This document shows, one piece after another, positions 38,379 through 46,795 of a DNA stretch of 64,000 nucleotides; the stretch's first letter is position 1, and every line of letters starts with the position of its first letter. Below the pieces are notes generated by a model. The model worked only from the letters and a program-made list of their open reading frames with translations, did no database searches and was not told the origin of the DNA. The translations under genes and the position numbers were made by a program. The stretch comes from Tropicimonas sp. IMCC6043 (GTDB taxonomy: Bacteria > Pseudomonadota > Alphaproteobacteria > Rhodobacterales > Rhodobacteraceae), in NCBI RefSeq assembly GCF_004146235.1, contig NZ_SELO01000011.1, positions 53,979-117,978 of the forward strand, given 5' to 3'.

Positions 38379-38872
38379 GCGGCGGCCTCCGACACCTTGC
38401 CGGATGCGAGGGCGGAAAAGCCGGAATCCTGGAGCACCATCGGCACGTCATCCTCCTGCGCGACGAAGCCGAGCCGGGCATAGAATGCCCCGGCCGCGTC
38501 GTTGTGGCCGTGACGGGTCAGTGCAAGATAGGCGGCGCCCCAGCTTTCGCGAGCGTGGCGCGCGACGGCGGCCAGCAACTCCGCACCGAGCCCGCCGCCC
38601 CGTTCCTCGGGGGAAACCCAGAGATCCTGCACATAGACGCCGGGCTGGCCGCGCGTGGTGGAAAAGTGGCGGAAGAAAAGCGCCATCCCGATCGCGTTGC
38701 CCTGCCGTTCGGCAATCAGCGTCTCGAACAGGGCGCTCTCGCCGAAGCCATGGGTGCGGATCGCCGCGGCCGTGGACGAGAACCGCGGCCCGTCGCCGGT
38801 TTCCTCGGCAAGCCGGAGGAGCATCGCGGCAATGACCTCGGCATCGCCATCCGTTGCGCGTCGGATCGTCAT
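38375..38872 (-). CDS. GNAT family N-acetyltransferase
   Basis: 165 residues. The acetyl-CoA binding segment is VSPEERGGGLGAELLAAV (R/Q-x2-G-x-G/A-like), with the substrate-side strand GVYVQDLWV. Overlaps the aminotransferase gene upstream and the CoA-transferase gene downstream by 4 bp each, so it belongs to the operon. It could acetylate a pathway intermediate or a toxic analogue; sequence alone does not tell. Confidence 0.82.
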   Translation of the reverse strand: MTIRRATDGDAEVIAAMLLRLAEETGDGPRFSSTAAAIRTHGFGESALFETLIAERQGNAIGMALFFRHFSTTRGQPGVYVQDLWVSPEERGGGLGAELLAAVARHARESWGAAYLALTRHGHNDAAGAFYARLGFVAQEDDVPMVLQDSGFSALASGKVSEAAA

Positions 38873-40221
38873 GCTGCCGAATCCGTTTCCAGCCCGGCCT
38901 CGGCGGCGAAGGCGTCGAGGCTGTCGGCCAGGATCGCCATCATCTCGTCGATCTGTGCCTCGGTGATGATCAGCGGAGGCGCGACAAGGAAATGATCCCC
39001 CGCCACCCCGCCGCGGGTGCGGCGCGAATAGGTGATGAGGCCGCGTTCATAGGCCAGTTCGACCAGCCGGCTGTGCGCGTTCAGCCCGACGGGCAGCGGC
39101 TCCATCGTCTCGCGGTCGGCGACGAACTCGAAGGCGGTGAGCAGGCCCTTGCCCCGGACATCGCCGATGAAGGGATAGCGCGCCATCAGCCCGGCGAGCC
39201 GCGCCATCACGACTTCGCCCATGGCGGCCGCGTTGGCGACGAGACCCTGGGTCTCTATCTCCTCGAGCACCGCGAGGCCGGCCGAACAGGCCAGCGGGTT
39301 TCCGGCATAGGTGAAACCGTGCAGGAAGCCGCCGGCATCGAGGATCGGCTCGACGAGGCGCGCGGGCGCAACCGTCGCGCCGAGCGGCGCGTAGCCGGCG
39401 CCGAACCCTTTCGAGAGCGCCACGATATCGGGCACGATCCCCCAATGCTCGGCGGCCAGGAACCGCCCCGTCCGCCCGGCGCCAGTCATCACCTCGTCAT
39501 AGATCAGCAGGATGCCGAACTCGTCACAGATCTCGCGGATCCGCCCGTAATAGCTGGCGGGGGCGACCAGCGCGCCGGTCGAGGCGCCGCCGACGGGTTC
39601 CATGATGAAGGCGAGCACCGACTCCGGACCCTCCGCCAGGATCCTCTCGCGCAGCATCTCGGCGTATTTCAGCCCGCGGTCGTGCTCGGTCAGGTTGTCC
39701 CGGTCGAGATAGGTCGCCGGCGCCGGGATCTTTGGCATGCCACGCATCATCGGGTCGAAGGGGCGGGCCAGCGGGTCGTAGCCCGTCAGGTCGAGCGCCC
39801 CGAGCGTGCAGCCGTGGTAGGACGGGAAGCGCGAGATCACCTTCCAGCGGCTATGCTGGCCCTGGGTGATCGCGTATTGCCGGGCGAGCTTGACGGCGCT
39901 TTCCACCGCCTCCGATCCGCCGGAGACGAAGAACACCCGGTCGAGATCGCCGGGCATCATCTGCGCGGTCTTGGTGGCCAGCGCCTCCGAGGCCTCGGTG
40001 CGGAAATGCAGCCGGTAGCCGAAGGTCGAACGGTCCATCTGCGCCTTCATCGCCGCGAGGACCCGCGGGTTCGAATGGCCGATATTGGAGACCATCGCGC
40101 CGGAAGAGCCGTCGATATACCGCTTGCCGGATGTGTCGAAGAGATAGATCCCTTCGCCCCGGTCAAGAAACGGGCGCGGGTTGCGCGACTGGTAGAAGAG
40201 GTTCGAAGGCGCGTCGTTCAC
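38869..40221 (-). CDS. Class III PLP-dependent aminotransferase
   Basis: 450 residues. D242 ([10 protein letters not shown]) binds the pyridine nitrogen and K271 ([13 protein letters not shown]) is the Schiff-base lysine. The [13 protein letters not shown] helix (residues 102-114) and the [12 protein letters not shown] segment complete the fold. Class III enzymes include omega- and beta-amino acid transaminases, which fits a step that turns an amino acid into an oxo acid before CoA transfer. Overlaps its neighbours on both sides by 4 bp. Confidence 0.92.
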   Translation of the reverse strand: MNDAPSNLFYQSRNPRPFLDRGEGIYLFDTSGKRYIDGSSGAMVSNIGHSNPRVLAAMKAQMDRSTFGYRLHFRTEASEALATKTAQMMPGDLDRVFFVSGGSEAVESAVKLARQYAITQGQHSRWKVISRFPSYHGCTLGALDLTGYDPLARPFDPMMRGMPKIPAPATYLDRDNLTEHDRGLKYAEMLRERILAEGPESVLAFIMEPVGGASTGALVAPASYYGRIREICDEFGILLIYDEVMTGAGRTGRFLAAEHWGIVPDIVALSKGFGAGYAPLGATVAPARLVEPILDAGGFLHGFTYAGNPLACSAGLAVLEEIETQGLVANAAAMGEVVMARLAGLMARYPFIGDVRGKGLLTAFEFVADRETMEPLPVGLNAHSRLVELAYERGLITYSRRTRGGVAGDHFLVAPPLIITEAQIDEMMAILADSLDAFAAEAGLETDSAA

Positions 40222-40988
40222 TTGTTGGCTCCGAGGTGTTTCCTGAGGAACGCCCGGGTCCGCTCCTCCTTTGGGTTCTTGAAGACCACCTCGGGCGGCC
40301 CTTCCTCGACCACATATCCCTGGTCCATGAACAGCACCCGGTCACAGACCGAGGCCGCGAAATCCATCTCATGGGTGACGATGATCATCGTCATGTGTTC
40401 CTCGGCGAGCTTCTTCATCACGAGGTTGACCTCTTCGACGAGTTCGGGGTCGAGCGCCGAGGTTGCTTCGTCGAACAGCATCAGCTTGGGCTTCATCGCC
40501 AGCGCACGCGCAATCGCGCAGCGCTGTTTCTGCCCGCCCGAGAGCCGCGACGGGTAGTAGTCGATCCGGTCGAGCAGGCCGACATGGCGGAGCTGCTCTT
40601 CGGCGAGCTGGTCGGCTTCCTCCTTCGAGATGCCTTTCAGGAGCCGCGGCGCCATCGTCACGTTCTCGCGCACCGTGAGATGCGGGAACAGGTTGAAATG
40701 CTGGAACACCATGCCGACATGTTCGCGCATCTGGTTGATATGCTTCTCGTATTGCCGGTGCGGCAGGGTCTTGTTGACCTGCACCCCGTCGAGCCAGACT
40801 TCGCCGCCGGTGAGCGGGTCGAGATCGTTGATGGCGCGCAGGAGCGTCGACTTGCCCGACCCGGACGGGCCGATGATTGCGACGATCTGCCCGCGCTCGA
40901 CGTTGAGGCTGATGTCTTTCAGGACCTCGATATAGCCGTAGGATTTCCGGGCGTTCCGGATCTCGACAAAATTCTGAGTGTCACTCAT
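40218..40988 (-). CDS. Amino acid ABC transporter ATP-binding protein
   Basis: 256 residues of the GlnQ/HisP type. Walker A is GPSGSGKST, signature [15 protein letters not shown], Walker [15 protein letters not shown] and the switch histidine THEMDFA. An arginine in the QKQR signature is normal for the group. It powers the two permeases encoded upstream, importing polar amino acids or relatives. The stop overlaps the aminotransferase start. Confidence 0.94.
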   Translation of the reverse strand: MSDTQNFVEIRNARKSYGYIEVLKDISLNVERGQIVAIIGPSGSGKSTLLRAINDLDPLTGGEVWLDGVQVNKTLPHRQYEKHINQMREHVGMVFQHFNLFPHLTVRENVTMAPRLLKGISKEEADQLAEEQLRHVGLLDRIDYYPSRLSGGQKQRCAIARALAMKPKLMLFDEATSALDPELVEEVNLVMKKLAEEHMTMIIVTHEMDFAASVCDRVLFMDQGYVVEEGPPEVVFKNPKEERTRAFLRKHLGANK

Positions 40989-41003
40989 GGGAGCCTCGCA
41001 GGG

Positions 41004-41660
41004 TTAGCGGGAGAGCGCGATGCGACGCTCGATGCGGCGCAGGACGGCCTCCATCCCGAGGTTGATGATGTAGTAGCACACGGCGGCCACGAGGTAGAAT
41101 TCGAACGGCCGGTAGGTGCGGCCAATTGCAAGCTGGGCCGACAGCGTCAGTTCGGTGACGCCGATCACCGACACCAGGGCCGAATCCTTGAGCAATGCGA
41201 TCATGTTGTTGCCGATGGGCGGGATCACGTCGCGGACCGCCTGCGGCACGACCACCTTGCGCAGTGCCTGGCTGTGCGAAAGTCCGAGCGTGCGCGCGGC
41301 CTCCATCTGGCCCCTGTCGACGGCGATGATGGCGGTCTGGATCAGCTCGGAATTGTAGACCGCGAAATGCAGGCCGAGGCCGATGACGCCGGCGACGAAG
41401 GCCGGCAGGTCGATGCCGATCTGGATCAGCCCGAAATAGATCAGGAACAGCTGCAACAGCAGCGGCGTGCCCATGAAGAGCCAAGTGAAGAGGCGGAAGG
41501 GCTGGCGGACGAGCCAGGGCGCGTAGAGCGCGATCACCGCGAACAGGATACCGCCGACGAAACTCAGCACCGCGGCGGCGACGGTAATGGCGATGGTCCA
41601 GACCACACCAAGCAGGATCGTGTCGATCCAGGCCGGAACAACGGTGAAATCAAGCCCCAT
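41004..41660 (-). CDS. Amino acid ABC transporter permease, second
   Basis: 218 residues and five to six membrane helices. The HisMQ-type loop AARTLGLSHSQALRKVVVPQAVRDVIPP (EAA motif) contacts the ATPase. Paired with the similar permease encoded next upstream, it probably forms a heterodimer. Sixteen bases separate its stop from the ATPase start. Confidence 0.92.
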   Translation of the reverse strand: MGLDFTVVPAWIDTILLGVVWTIAITVAAAVLSFVGGILFAVIALYAPWLVRQPFRLFTWLFMGTPLLLQLFLIYFGLIQIGIDLPAFVAGVIGLGLHFAVYNSELIQTAIIAVDRGQMEAARTLGLSHSQALRKVVVPQAVRDVIPPIGNNMIALLKDSALVSVIGVTELTLSAQLAIGRTYRPFEFYLVAAVCYYIINLGMEAVLRRIERRIALSR

Positions 41661-41687
41661 GGCGGGATCCCTTCAGGCGGTCCGGGT

Positions 41688-42335
41688 TCATGTCAGGCGC
41701 ACCTTGCGGTCGAGATAGGAGATGCCCTTGCCGGTCACGTAGATGATGACCATGTAGAGGAGCCCCGAGAGCAGGAACATTTCGAACGGCTTGTACGTCG
41801 AGCCGATATAGCGTTGCGCCGTGTAGGTGAGCTCGACCACCGAGATCGCGGCAACCAGGGCCGTCCCCTTGATGAGCGCATTGATGTTCACCCCGAGCGG
41901 CCGGATCATCAGCCGCAACGCCTGCGGCAGGACGACCTTGCGGAAGGCCTGGAAGCGCGACAACCCGAGCGTGCGGGCGGCCTCGGTCTGGCCCTTGTCG
42001 ATGGCGATGATCGAGCCGCGCATTGTCTCGGTCATGTAGGCGCCGATATTGACGCCGAGACCGATCACGCCCGCTTCGAACGCGTCGAGCTGGATTCCGA
42101 TCTGCGGGCCGCCGAAATAGAGAAGGAACAGCTGGATGAGCGCCGGGGTGCCCCGGATGACGCTGACATAGGCGGCGCCGATCGCGCGGAGATACCAGTG
42201 ACGCGACAGGCGCGCCGCCGTGCCGAGCGCGCCGCAGACCAGTCCCAGGATCGTCGTCAGGACCGAAAGCTCGATGGTCACCACCGCCGCCTTCAGGAAG
42301 AACGGATAGATCCGTAGCATCAGCTCGAAATCCAT
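41688..42335 (-). CDS. Amino acid ABC transporter permease, first
   Basis: 215 residues from the ATG at 42335. The EAA-like loop is EAARTLGLSRFQAFRKVVLPQALR, and five membrane segments are visible. The open frame to 42503 overlaps the creatininase gene and is rejected. It precedes the partner permease by 27 bp in the same transcript. Confidence 0.9.
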   Translation of the reverse strand: MDFELMLRIYPFFLKAAVVTIELSVLTTILGLVCGALGTAARLSRHWYLRAIGAAYVSVIRGTPALIQLFLLYFGGPQIGIQLDAFEAGVIGLGVNIGAYMTETMRGSIIAIDKGQTEAARTLGLSRFQAFRKVVLPQALRLMIRPLGVNINALIKGTALVAAISVVELTYTAQRYIGSTYKPFEMFLLSGLLYMVIIYVTGKGISYLDRKVRLT

Positions 42336-42346
42336 CGCGACGCCCC

Positions 42347-43138
42347 CTAGTGATGATCTTTGCGTTCGAGGATCGGCAGTGCACGGATCTCGCGCACCAG
42401 TGCCAGCGTCTCCTCGATGGCGGATTTCAGGAACTTCGCGCCGGTTTCGGGGTCGGCCACGGTCGGGTCGCCCATCGTTCCGTCCGGCGAGACCTCGGAC
42501 CACCAGCGCATCAGCATCGCCTTGCCGCCGCCGCGGGCAAGGTCGAGGTTGAAGAAGCGGCTGTCCGGATCGTGCAGGTTCTGCTCGGTCGCCTTATCGA
42601 GATGCACATGCTCGGGGTGCAAATGGGCATACATCGCGGCCTCGAACTCTCCGGCATGGGCGATACCGCCGATCCGGGACTTGCGGTCCGCGTTGATTCG
42701 GTCGGCACAGAGGTTCCAGTAGGAGGCCGAGACGCAGATTATGCCAGCCTCGATCACCGTCTTGCGCGCGGCGAGGTCGAGCACCGGATGGTTGGATCCG
42801 TGCGAGTTGAGCAGCAGGATGCGCCGGAAACCGTGGTGGGCGAGTGATTTGGTGATGTCGGTTACGAAGGCGATCAGCGTCTCGGGCTGAATCCAGATGA
42901 CGCCGGGAAAGTCCTTGTGGTGCTCGTTGAAGCCGTAGGCGACCGGCGGCATCACGAAGACCTCGTCGGGCGCCGCCGCGGCCACGCCATTGGCCACGGC
43001 CATTCCCAGCACAGTGTCGGTGTCAAGCGGCATGTGGGGGCCGTGGTCCTCGGTGGCCGACACGTTGAGGATCACCACGCGATCCTTGTCCGCATCGCGC
43101 ACCTCCTCCCATGTCAGCTTGCCGTATTCGGGCGTCAT
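42347..43138 (-). CDS. Creatininase-family amidohydrolase
   Basis: 263 residues. Metal-ligand motifs of the family are EDHGPHMPLDTDTVLG, LLLNSHGSNHPVLDL and AHAGEFEAAMY. The group includes creatininase and the enzymes that open cyclic amides or formyl-amides. It stands between the ABC binding protein and permease genes, so its substrate is likely what the importer brings in. Creatine-related activity itself is not implied. Confidence 0.88.
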   Translation of the reverse strand: MTPEYGKLTWEEVRDADKDRVVILNVSATEDHGPHMPLDTDTVLGMAVANGVAAAAPDEVFVMPPVAYGFNEHHKDFPGVIWIQPETLIAFVTDITKSLAHHGFRRILLLNSHGSNHPVLDLAARKTVIEAGIICVSASYWNLCADRINADRKSRIGGIAHAGEFEAAMYAHLHPEHVHLDKATEQNLHDPDSRFFNLDLARGGGKAMLMRWWSEVSPDGTMGDPTVADPETGAKFLKSAIEETLALVREIRALPILERKDHH

Positions 43139-43199
43139 GACGAGCCTCGTTCAAACAGGGGGAATGGTCCGCCGGGCAGTGCCGGCGGACCGGACGCGG

Positions 43200-43985
43200 T
43201 CAACGGATGTCGGCGCCGATCCACTCCATGGCGATATCGACATAGGTGCCGTCTTCCATCATGGAATCGAGCGCCTCCTGCATCGCCGCGGCAAGCTCCG
43301 GGTTGCCTTCGCGGATCGCGATGCCGGCACCGAATTCATCGGTCTCGAAATCCTCGATCATCGCGAATTCCTGGCCCTTCTCGGTCATCGCCAGGATCGC
43401 CGCGATCGAGTCGTTCACGATCACGTCGACCCGGCCGTTCTCGAGCTCGAGCAGCAGTTCGGGCAGGCCCTTGTAGGTGTTGATGTCATAGCCCTGCGCA
43501 CTGGCCCACTCCTCGTGGGTCTCGCCAAGCGTCACGCCGACCTTGGCGTCGCCGAGCTGGCTGACGGAGGTGAATTCGGAGCCGGGCTTGGTGAAGATCG
43601 CGCGCTTGGTGGTGTAGTAGGGGCCGACGAAATCGACGACCTTGTCGCGCTCTTCGGTGATCGTCATCGAGCCGACGATGGCGTCATACTTGTTGGCCAG
43701 CAGGCCGCCGATGATGCCGTCCCAGGCGGTGGTGACGATCTCGGCCTCGAGCCCCATCCGCTTGGCGATCTCGGTGCCGATGGCCGGGTCGAACCCGACG
43801 ACCTCGTTCTGGTCGTTGACGAAGTTGAACGGCGGGTAGGCGCCGGACATGGCGATCCGGATCACACCCTTTTCCTTGAGCGTCTCAAGCTCGTCGGCAA
43901 CAGCAGGCGATCCTGCCACGAGGCCGGTGAGTGCAAGGCTGCCGGCTGCGGCAGCGGCTTTCAAAAACATTCTGCGCTTGGTCAT
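43200..43985 (-). CDS. Polar amino acid ABC transporter substrate-binding protein
   Basis: 261 residues from the ATG at 43985, with AGGAGAGAC ahead. Signal peptide RRMFLKAAAAAGSLALTGLVAGSPAVA, then the type II binding fold: GVIRIAMSGAYPPFNFVNDQNEVVGFDPAIGTEIAKRMG and TVTLGETHEEWA-like (VGVTLGETHEEWA). KRRMFLK resembles a twin-arginine motif, so Tat export is possible. First gene of the eleven-gene catabolic operon. Confidence 0.92.
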   Translation of the reverse strand: MTKRRMFLKAAAAAGSLALTGLVAGSPAVADELETLKEKGVIRIAMSGAYPPFNFVNDQNEVVGFDPAIGTEIAKRMGLEAEIVTTAWDGIIGGLLANKYDAIVGSMTITEERDKVVDFVGPYYTTKRAIFTKPGSEFTSVSQLGDAKVGVTLGETHEEWASAQGYDINTYKGLPELLLELENGRVDVIVNDSIAAILAMTEKGQEFAMIEDFETDEFGAGIAIREGNPELAAAMQEALDSMMEDGTYVDIAMEWIGADIR

Positions 43986-44106
43986 CTGTCTCTCCTGTTG
44001 GATCTTTGGCACTGGTTCTCCCGCGTACTGCGCGGCCAATGGCGAAACGACGGTTCAAACCGCCTTGACAAAAAGCTTGCACGGCCGGAGGCATCGAGCA
44101 AATAAA

Positions 44107-44120
44107 TAATACGAATTATC
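44107..44120. promoter_or_regulatory. AT-rich dyad in the LysR-operon divergent region
   Basis: ATAATACGAATTAT is a 14-bp near-perfect palindrome (ATAAT arms pairing with ATTAT) in the 154-bp gap between the binding-protein gene and the LysR gene. It contains a T-N11-A-type spacing typical of LysR operators and stands out in a GC-rich genome. It lies 20 bp before the regulator start, where autorepression would be expected. Confidence 0.45.
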
Positions 44121-44139
44121 ATCATAGAAGAGATCGATA

Positions 44140-45093
44140 GTGAGGCCCTACGAACAGCGTTTCCCCTGGCAGCTCGACTGGAATCTCCTGCGGACATTCA
44201 TGGTCGTTGTCGAACAGCGCGGCATCTCCCGCGCCGCCAGCTTCCTCGGTCTGAAACAGCCGACCGTCTCGGCAGCGCTCAAGCGGCTCGAAGACGCCAC
44301 GGGGAAGACGCTGATCGTCCGGAAGCCACATGAATTCAAGGTGACGCAGGCTGGACGGATGCTCTACACGGAATGCAGCTCGATCTTCGGAACGGTCTCG
44401 CAGCTTCCTTCCCTGCTCGAAGTGGGCGGCGAGGTCCTGCGCGGCCACATCTCCGTGGCGATCGCCAGCCATGTCATCTCGACCCATTTCGACGATGTGT
44501 TGCACGCCTTTTCCCAGCAGAACCCGCAGGTCACCTTTTCCTTTGCCGTGGCCGAGAGCGAGGAAATCCGTGCCCGTATCAGCCAGAACCGCGCCAGCCT
44601 CGGGATATGCCTGCTTCAGGAGATCCCGTCGGGTCTTGAGGCATCGATCCTCTACAGGGAATATTTCGGCCTGTTCTGCGGCCCGCGCCACAGGCTCTTC
44701 GACGCCGAGTCGATTGCGCTTTCCGATATCGAGGGCGAACCCTCCGTGTCGTTTCAGACAGAGACGGAGGACGGACCGCTGGACCCCGTTGCACGCCTGC
44801 GGGCGCGGGCGAAGATCGAAACCGGCTGGAGTGGCGTCTCGGCCAATCTTCACGAACTCCGCCGGATGATCGTCGCGGATATAGGGATCGGAGCGCTGCC
44901 GCTGCACGTTGCCCGACACGATGTGGATTTCGGCAAGTTGCGGCAACTTCCGCCCTATGACGAACTCCCGCTGATCAACATCTACCTTCTGACCAACCCG
45001 AACCGCAGGCTGTCCGCTCCTGAAGCGGCGTTCCTGTCGTCCTGCCGCCAGATGATTACAAAGACGCCGCTTGAGGAAAGGACCTACCAATAA
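44140..45093 (+). CDS. LysR-family transcriptional regulator
   Basis: 317 residues from a GTG start. Winged helix at the N-terminus (NLLRTFMVVVEQRGISRAASFLGLKQPTVSAALKRLE), then the periplasmic-binding-like effector domain (VAIASHVISTHFDDVLHAFSQQNPQVTFSF). Divergent from the eleven-gene catabolic operon, so it probably controls it in response to the imported compound or a metabolite. No ATG is available before residue 21. Confidence 0.92.
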   Translation: MRPYEQRFPWQLDWNLLRTFMVVVEQRGISRAASFLGLKQPTVSAALKRLEDATGKTLIVRKPHEFKVTQAGRMLYTECSSIFGTVSQLPSLLEVGGEVLRGHISVAIASHVISTHFDDVLHAFSQQNPQVTFSFAVAESEEIRARISQNRASLGICLLQEIPSGLEASILYREYFGLFCGPRHRLFDAESIALSDIEGEPSVSFQTETEDGPLDPVARLRARAKIETGWSGVSANLHELRRMIVADIGIGALPLHVARHDVDFGKLRQLPPYDELPLINIYLLTNPNRRLSAPEAAFLSSCRQMITKTPLEERTYQ

Positions 45094-45166
45094 CCCGGGA
45101 CATCGGCTCTCCTTCGGCGCCACACAGTGCGTGACGGCCGCCTGGGCGACAAGTATTCCGGGAAAT

Positions 45167-45253
45167 TGGTGCGGTCGAGAAGACTCGAACTTCCACGGGA
45201 GTTACCCCACAGCGACCTCAACGCTGCGCGTCTACCAATTCCGCCACGACCGC
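45167..45253 (-). tRNA. tRNA-Leu (anticodon GAG)
   Basis: 87 nt including an encoded CCA. The acceptor stem GCGGTCG pairs with CGACCGC; the anticodon stem-loop is CAGCG-TTGAGGT-CGCTG, giving GAG; a long class II variable arm follows, then the GTTCGAGTC T-arm. It reads CUC/CUU leucine codons. Open frames on the other strand here are shadows. Confidence 0.97.
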
Positions 45254-45356
45254 ACGTGATCAGGTAGGCCGCGCGTAGATAGCGAAGCGCGGGGAAGATG
45301 AAAAGAGGGAACGTGAAGTTTTTTCGTCCCCTCCGCGCACTCCGTCAGACGCGGCG

Positions 45357-45686
45357 CTAGCGGGTTAGTGCCCAGGGCCCTTCCGAGCCCACGACGAGTT
45401 GCATTGCGTCCCGGTAGGCCGTCTCGCGGGAGGTCGGAACCGGTGCCGGCCAGCGGCCGTCCGGACCGGGGGCGCCGGTGAGTTCGGGGATGTCGTCGCG
45501 GCTTGTGCCCGTCCCGAGCTGCGCTGAGCGTTCCGCGGAAGCGCTTATCCGCCGCGTGGTGTCCGGCAGGATGGCTTCGCCGGAGGGATTCGGCCCGAAC
45601 GGTTCGCAGCCCGCCAGCACCAGCCCGGCCAACATGAGCCCGGCCGCTGTCCGGGCGGCCGCCAAATTGCATGTCCTGCTCCGCAT
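45357..45686 (-). CDS. Small lipoprotein, hypothetical
   Basis: 109 residues from an ATG preceded by AGGAGGTGTGA, an almost perfect ribosome site. A lipobox LAGC (LMLAGLVLAGCEPFG) predicts a lipid anchor. The mature part is polar and contains ETAYRDAMQLVVGSEGPWALTR at the end. No family recognised. Transcribed towards tRNA-Leu. Confidence 0.7.
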   Translation of the reverse strand: MRSRTCNLAAARTAAGLMLAGLVLAGCEPFGPNPSGEAILPDTTRRISASAERSAQLGTGTSRDDIPELTGAPGPDGRWPAPVPTSRETAYRDAMQLVVGSEGPWALTR

Positions 45687-45855
45687 CGTCACACCTCCTG
45701 ACCGCGGCCGACGAAAAGGCGCCGGCGTCCCCAAACAGACTAGCGCCAAGGATGCCGCCGGGACAGCGCCAATATCTGCGCCAATCGCCGAAACCTCGGC
45801 TTGCGCCCGCGGGCCAGCTATGTCCTTGTCCGGCCGAATAAGAATGGAGAATGCG

Positions 45856-46698
45856 ATGCGACTCTTGCGGATTGGCCCGGCGGGCCGGGAACGGCCGGCG
45901 ATGCTGGCGGCAGACGGGACGCTGCGGGATATCTCGGCAGTGCTGCCGGAGCTCGACGGCGCAGCACTCGCACCGGATCGGCTCGCGGACCTTCGCGCGC
46001 GCGACCCGGCTGACTTTCCGGTCGTCGAGGGCGCGCCGCGCATCGGCCCCTGCGTCGGCGGTGTTGGCAAGATCATCTGTATCGGGCGCAATTATGCCGA
46101 GCATGCCGCAGAGACCGGCTCCGAGCTCCCCAGCGAGCCGATGCTCTTTTCCAAGGCGGTCAGCGCGATCACGGGGCCGATGGACCCGGTGCTGATCCCG
46201 CGCGGCGCCGAGCGCGTCGACTGGGAAGTGGAGCTCGCCGCGGTGATCGGTACCGAGGCGCGCTATGTTCCGGAGGCCGAGGCGATGGCGCTTGTCGCGG
46301 GCTTCTGCATTCTCAACGACGTCAGCGAGCGCGACTGGCAGAAGAACCGCGGCGGCCAGTTCGTGAAGGGCAAGTCGGCCGACAGCTTCGCGCCGTTCGG
46401 TCCCTGGCTCGTCACTGCGGACGAGGTCCCGGATTGCCAGGCGTTGCGCCTTACCCTGACGGTCGATGGCGAGAGCCGGCAGGATGGCACCACGTCCGAC
46501 ATGGTCTTTCCGGTCGCGCATCTGGTGAGCTACATTAGCCATTTCATGTCGCTCCAGCCGGGCGACGTCATCGCCACCGGCACGCCCGCGGGCGTTGGCC
46601 TTGGAATGGACCCTCCGACTTTCCTCCGCGAGGGGCAGGTGATGGAAGCCACGGTCGAAGGGCTCGGGCGGCAACGGAACGTGATCGGGCGCGCCTAG
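45856..46698 (+). CDS. Fumarylacetoacetate hydrolase family protein
   Basis: 280 residues from the ATG at 45856 (GGAGA 5 nt upstream). Family motifs are ICIGRNYAEHAAE, VDWEVELAAVIG (metal-binding acids), FCILNDVSERDWQ, KSADSFAPFGPWLV and ATGTPAGVG. The fold hydrolyses or decarboxylates 2,4-dioxo acids such as fumarylpyruvate or oxaloacetate. No aromatic-degradation partners are nearby, so its substrate stays open. Confidence 0.9.
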   Translation: MRLLRIGPAGRERPAMLAADGTLRDISAVLPELDGAALAPDRLADLRARDPADFPVVEGAPRIGPCVGGVGKIICIGRNYAEHAAETGSELPSEPMLFSKAVSAITGPMDPVLIPRGAERVDWEVELAAVIGTEARYVPEAEAMALVAGFCILNDVSERDWQKNRGGQFVKGKSADSFAPFGPWLVTADEVPDCQALRLTLTVDGESRQDGTTSDMVFPVAHLVSYISHFMSLQPGDVIATGTPAGVGLGMDPPTFLREGQVMEATVEGLGRQRNVIGRA

Positions 46699-46795
46699 GC
46701 GCAGCCAGTCGGGTCTGAGAACCGTCCGCAACCAATTTCCATGGAATGCGCCGGGATTCCGGTTAGCATTCCGGGACATGGAAATGGGGGGCAAC

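Noticed and set aside
45071..45259. 62-residue plus-strand frame over tRNA-Leu
   Set aside because: It is antisense to the tRNA, the classic false frame over class II tRNAs.
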